A stretch of 10,431 nucleotides of DNA from Planctomycetota bacterium. Lineage in GTDB: Bacteria; Planctomycetota; Phycisphaerae; SM23-33; FEN-1343. Location of the stretch: the NCBI GenBank assembly GCA_013203365.1, contig JABMQG010000056.1, positions 1 through 10,431 of the forward strand, given 5' to 3'. This document shows positions 7,770 through 10,431 of this stretch, in pieces. The notes below the pieces were generated by a model. It was not told where the DNA came from, did no database searches, and saw only the letters and a list, made by a program, of their open reading frames with translations. Position numbers and translations under genes: made by a program. Positions within the stretch are counted from its first letter, which is position 1, and every line of letters starts with the position of its first letter.

Positions 7770-8351
7770 CTACAGCCGCCGGAAGATGGACGAGGTCCGT
7801 CGCAAGGCTTCGATGTAGGAGCGGATCAACTCCTGGTAGTTCTGGGCGTACCGCTCCGGCTGGTCTGACCGGATGGAGGAGGCGAGGTTGCCCCCGCACC
7901 GGGCGATGAACTGGCGGATGATTTCCACCTTGTCTTCCCATGCGTTTGGGGCAACATGGCGGTCGAATACATCGCGGATGTACCGTTCGACGCACTCGGT
8001 CTTCAGCGCCTCTGCGATCGTGTCCAGCACTACTCGCATTCCGCCGTTGATCCCGTCGTGGGCGTCGTTGAAGGCGGTGACGATGTCGCCTTCTCTGCGA
8101 CGATACTCGCTTTCAAGCATCTCCTTGGCTCGCCCGGCCGCCTGCGGACGCGTCAGCATGCCTCCGCCGGAAACGCACTGGGCAAAGTGGTAGTTGTAGT
8201 AGTCCGCGATGATGTCGCTGAATTCGTCGAAGTTATCGACGGTGTTGCGCTGCAGCGGATATCGCATGCGGGCCTCATCGTGGACGAGACCGACCCGATG
8301 GGCGATCTCACGCTCATCCAGGGCTGTAAGTATGGTGTCGATCATTGGCAT
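7770..8351 (-). CDS. Helical paralogue family protein, copy 2
   Basis: 193 residues, unknown family. The start at 8351 is supported by a strong AAAGGAGG (8366-8359) seven bases upstream; a longer in-frame reading up to 8546 only shadows the protease gene. The protein is predicted entirely helical and soluble. Residues 44-83 ('FSDIIADYY' to 'LESEY') and 93-193 make up the shared domain. Residues 93-193 align without a single gap to residues 459-559 of the protease fusion, with about 34 identities in 101 by my hand count. Shared segments include 'NGG', 'LKTE' against 'FKTE', P-x-x-W, 'IRS' and Y-Q-x-x-I. It looks like the C-terminal domain of the fusion released as a separate protein. It could assemble with that domain or compete with it. 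The next gene follows after 12 bases. Confidence 0.88.
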   Translation of the reverse strand: MPMIDTILTALDEREIAHRVGLVHDEARMRYPLQRNTVDNFDEFSDIIADYYNYHFAQCVSGGGMLTRPQAAGRAKEMLESEYRRREGDIVTAFNDAHDGINGGMRVVLDTIAEALKTECVERYIRDVFDRHVAPNAWEDKVEIIRQFIARCGGNLASSIRSDQPERYAQNYQELIRSYIEALRRTSSIFRRL

Positions 8352-8358
8352 GTTGCTG

Positions 8359-8366
8359 CCTCCTTT
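8359..8366 (-). promoter_or_regulatory. Strong ribosome-binding site fixing the start of copy 2
   Basis: AAAGGAGG on the minus strand is nearly the full anti-16S complement, seven bases before the ATG at 8351. It is the strongest such site in the window, lies in the 28-base gap after the protease gene, and decides against the longer upstream reading. It predicts that the free helical protein is made in larger amounts than the fusion encoded just before it. Confidence 0.75.
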
Positions 8367-8379
8367 GGCTATTCTCTTG

Positions 8380-10059
8380 TCAGAAGGTCCGAAGTAGTTC
8401 TTTGACGCGGTCCAAGGACCGCACATACGTCTGGATAATGTCCTGGTAATGGCGGGCGAACCGCTGTGGCGGCTGGGATCGTATCTCGGGCGGAAGCTGC
8501 GGACCGATCCGCTTGAGAAAGACATCCATGAATGCCACGCTCGCATCCCAGTCCAGCGGGTCGATGGCCTCCTTGAGCACCCGGTTGACGTGCTTGGCTT
8601 GCTGCTCGGTCTTAAATTGCTCCGTCATTACGTTGAGCACGAGCCGCACTCCGCCGTTGGTCCCGTGACGGGCCTCGGCCAGTGCTGCGTCCGCTCCGCC
8701 TTGATCTCTAAAGGCGCGTTCCAGCAAGGAATAGGCTTCCGCAGCTACAGCTTGACTATCCGTTGACGCGACCGCCGCATCAGTGTGTCTCAACAGGGCG
8801 AGATAGAATCCCGCGATTGTGTCGTGAAAGATTTCGTGCGATTCGATGGTCACTTCCGGCATGACGTAGGTTGCCCTGGCCGTATCGATGGGAAGGCCAA
8901 TCTTCTCAGCCAGGGTTTCGGTACTGATCTGGCCTACGACGATATCGACGGCGGCAGTGGCGGCGGACGGCGATGAAGCGGCCGCCTCGACATTGCTGTC
9001 CAACTTTTCAGTCAGACCTACGACCCTCCCGAGGGCGGCATCCAACAGGTGCTGAACGTCCTCGTGATCATTGCGATCGGCGAATCGACACAGTTGGAGA
9101 CATTTGTCCATTGGCAGCAGCGGGAAGGTCATCTTCAGCCGACGCGTCGCTGGCGGAAGTGACCGGACGAGTTGAAGTAGTTTCCGGCCAAACCCATCGG
9201 GATATCGTTCCTGGCGGACCTGGTAGTGAACCCTGGCAAGCAGGAGCTTCTTGGCATCGGCGTCGGAGCCTGAAAGAAGTTGGGTTTCAAGGACCCGCCA
9301 GAATCGCTGCTCGTTGCCCTCGGCCAGGAATCTTACCGCCCGCTCGATGGGTGTTCCTTGATGGTCGGGAATCTCTTCCAGTTCGAAGAAACCGCTGCGC
9401 AGGGCTCCGAGCACCACGACCTCGTCGCAGAAACACACTCGAACCAGTTCGTAGACATCCCCAACGGCAATGGTTCGTATCTTGCCCTTTGCGTCGATTA
9501 TCGCCGCCTCGGTTCTCTCCTTTTCCTCGGGCGAGAGGACCTGTAGCGAGCTGTCGGCATCCACGGACGGGTAGATGAACATTCCGGCATCCGGATCATG
9601 GACGACGGCAGCCAACTTTGCCGGGATACTCCTGACAGGCCGGATGTCGCCGTCACTTGAGGCAACGTGTCCCGTGGCGACGACGTCCTGGCCCAACGGC
9701 ATCTTCAATTCCGCCGACAACAGGGCCAGCAACACGGCAGTGTCGGCCGAGTAACCCGAGATGCTCAAGCCCACATCGGACGCCGAAGCGGCACCGAGGT
9801 TGACTATCGACAACTCAAAGCCGCAGTGTTTCAAACCCAATTGCTGTGCGATGCCGTCGACCACGGGGAGCATGGTTTGGTGAAAGTGATCGACGACTTC
9901 TGCCCCAAAGACAACCGGCCCGGTAAAGGTAAGGCGTTTCCCGCCTGATCTTCGGCGCAGCTTCGCGGTCACCGTGGTCACGATAGCCTTTGCAGACCGG
10001 CCTTGGCCGAAGACCAGGACCGTCTTGGCTCTGCCTGTTGTCGTCGGCTTGCTCTGCAT
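8380..10059 (-). CDS. Lon-type Ser/Lys protease domain fused to helical paralogue domain (copy 1)
   Basis: 559 residues from the ATG at 10059, whose A is the last base of the previous gene's TAA stop (TAATG), so translation is probably coupled. Residues about 40-205 match the proteolytic domain of Lon (family S16): 'ISGYSADTAVLLALLSA' supplies the nucleophile S104, followed by 'DVVATGHVA' (Lon 'DVAMTGEIT') and 'GDIRPVRSIPAKLAAV' with the general base K148 (Lon 'GxVLPIGGLKEKLLAA'). The Ser-to-Lys distance is 44 residues against 43 in E. coli Lon. The Lon AAA+ ATPase and N-terminal domains are missing, so unfolding must be done by a partner or the target must be accessible. Residues 210-360 are helical and unassigned, and a Ser/Ala-rich linker lies near 358-370. 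Residues 380-559 are the family domain shared with the next two genes and the one at 3901-4518. The usual 'GPSAG' reads 'GYSAD', so activity is likely but not certain. Confidence 0.85.
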   Translation of the reverse strand: MQSKPTTTGRAKTVLVFGQGRSAKAIVTTVTAKLRRRSGGKRLTFTGPVVFGAEVVDHFHQTMLPVVDGIAQQLGLKHCGFELSIVNLGAASASDVGLSISGYSADTAVLLALLSAELKMPLGQDVVATGHVASSDGDIRPVRSIPAKLAAVVHDPDAGMFIYPSVDADSSLQVLSPEEKERTEAAIIDAKGKIRTIAVGDVYELVRVCFCDEVVVLGALRSGFFELEEIPDHQGTPIERAVRFLAEGNEQRFWRVLETQLLSGSDADAKKLLLARVHYQVRQERYPDGFGRKLLQLVRSLPPATRRLKMTFPLLPMDKCLQLCRFADRNDHEDVQHLLDAALGRVVGLTEKLDSNVEAAASSPSAATAAVDIVVGQISTETLAEKIGLPIDTARATYVMPEVTIESHEIFHDTIAGFYLALLRHTDAAVASTDSQAVAAEAYSLLERAFRDQGGADAALAEARHGTNGGVRLVLNVMTEQFKTEQQAKHVNRVLKEAIDPLDWDASVAFMDVFLKRIGPQLPPEIRSQPPQRFARHYQDIIQTYVRSLDRVKELLRTF

Positions 10060-10431
10060 TATTCCTTGCTTTCCAAAGTATTGAGTTCGATTTCCAGTGA
10101 ACCGGCCTCCACACCGGGGTAGATACGCAGAGTCAAGGCGCCCTCCAGCAGTGAGATCTCCCGCACCGGACGCTGCTTCACTTGATCCGTATCGGCCGCC
10201 ATTCTCAACGGCTCGCCAGGAAACGCCTTTGCCCACAACAGATCCTGCGAGGTCAGATGCCCTTGCCAAAGCACACGCCCCGTGTCGAGGCTGAGCCGAT
10301 ACGCCCCCTGTGTGATGTCCCCGACGGATTGCACCCCTGACAGCAATTCGAAGGAGCAAGCAGCAACAAGAACCCCATCCCGCTCGACAAGTGCTTGCAC
10401 AGACGACGGCCGATCGAAGGCCTTGCACAGC
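10059..10431 (-). CDS. Unrecognised protein, C-terminal part only
   Basis: The reading frame is open from the right edge to the TAA at 10061-10059, giving 123 residues; the start lies outside the window. An internal GTG at 10400 could be read as a start but has no special support, and the frame continues upstream of it. The visible part alternates short beta-like segments ('VLVAACSFELL', 'GAYRLSLDTGRVLWQG', 'GALTLRIYPG', 'GSLEIELNTL') with little helix, suggesting a beta-sandwich-like end domain. There is no catalytic motif, cysteine cluster or membrane segment. AAGGA within its last codons serves as ribosome-binding site for the protease gene. It belongs to the same operon. I cannot assign a function. 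Confidence 0.7.
   Translation of the reverse strand, partial: LCKAFDRPSSVQALVERDGVLVAACSFELLSGVQSVGDITQGAYRLSLDTGRVLWQGHLTSQDLLWAKAFPGEPLRMAADTDQVKQRPVREISLLEGALTLRIYPGVEAGSLEIELNTLESKE

Noticed and set aside
8352..8546. Upstream extension of helical copy 2 to 8546
   Set aside because: It overlaps the end of the protease gene in another frame, and the strong AAAGGAGG seven bases before 8351 fixes the start.
10060..10428. Upstream extension of the protease gene to an ATG at 10428 (682 residues)
   Set aside because: The extra 123 residues are Arg/Gly/Cys-rich low-quality sequence overlapping the clearly coding frame of the preceding gene. The TAATG junction gives a natural start at 10059.
1..10431. 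CRISPR array, tRNA, rRNA, transposase or terminal inverted repeats
   Set aside because: No regularly spaced repeats, cloverleaf sequence, transposase motifs or matching ends were found on reading both strands.

Overview
The window reads as one block of eight minus-strand genes, transcribed from right to left, plus the probable first codons of a ninth at the left edge. No plus-strand gene is convincing. The moderately high GC, the excisionase-type HTH protein with its 'TLRYYRKKGLL' signature and the style of the ATPase remind me of Planctomycetota or a related environmental bacterium. That is an impression, not a proof. There is no ribosomal or other marker gene here.

Layout in transcription order: (1) 10431-10059, 3' end of an unrecognised gene; (2) 10059-8380, a Lon-type Ser/Lys protease domain without AAA+ ATPase, fused to a C-terminal helical domain; (3) 8351-7770 and (4) 7757-7176, two free-standing copies of that helical domain; (5) 7060-4505, a large HerA/VirD4-type P-loop ATPase of the DNA-pumping kind; (6) 4518-3901, a fourth copy of the helical domain, overlapping the ATPase gene by 14 bases; (7) 3832-2753, an archaeo-eukaryotic primase (AEP, TOTE-like) with a cysteine-rich C-terminus; (8) 2740-434, a B12-dependent class II ribonucleotide reductase (NrdJ); (9) 396-100, a small HTH protein of MerR/excisionase type. 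Most gaps are 1 to 70 bases and several junctions overlap or carry a Shine-Dalgarno sequence next to the previous stop. One operon, or two with a break in the 115-base gap at 7061-7175, is likely.

The most striking content is a family of four paralogous alpha-helical domains of about 150 residues. Three are separate proteins and one is fused to the Lon-type protease. Their cores align by hand without gaps, and I recognise no known family. They surround a DNA-translocase-like ATPase and are followed by a primase and a dNTP-producing enzyme. My inference is a DNA-processing system of a mobile element or a conflict/defence locus. In this model the ATPase moves DNA or protein, the helical proteins are adaptors or scaffold subunits, the protease domain cleaves a partner, and primase plus NrdJ supply new DNA strands and their precursors. 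The individual enzyme calls are firm for NrdJ, good for the ATPase, primase and Lon domain. The joint function is unproven. No non-coding stretch exceeds 300 bases, and I see no tRNA, rRNA, CRISPR array, transposase or recombinase.
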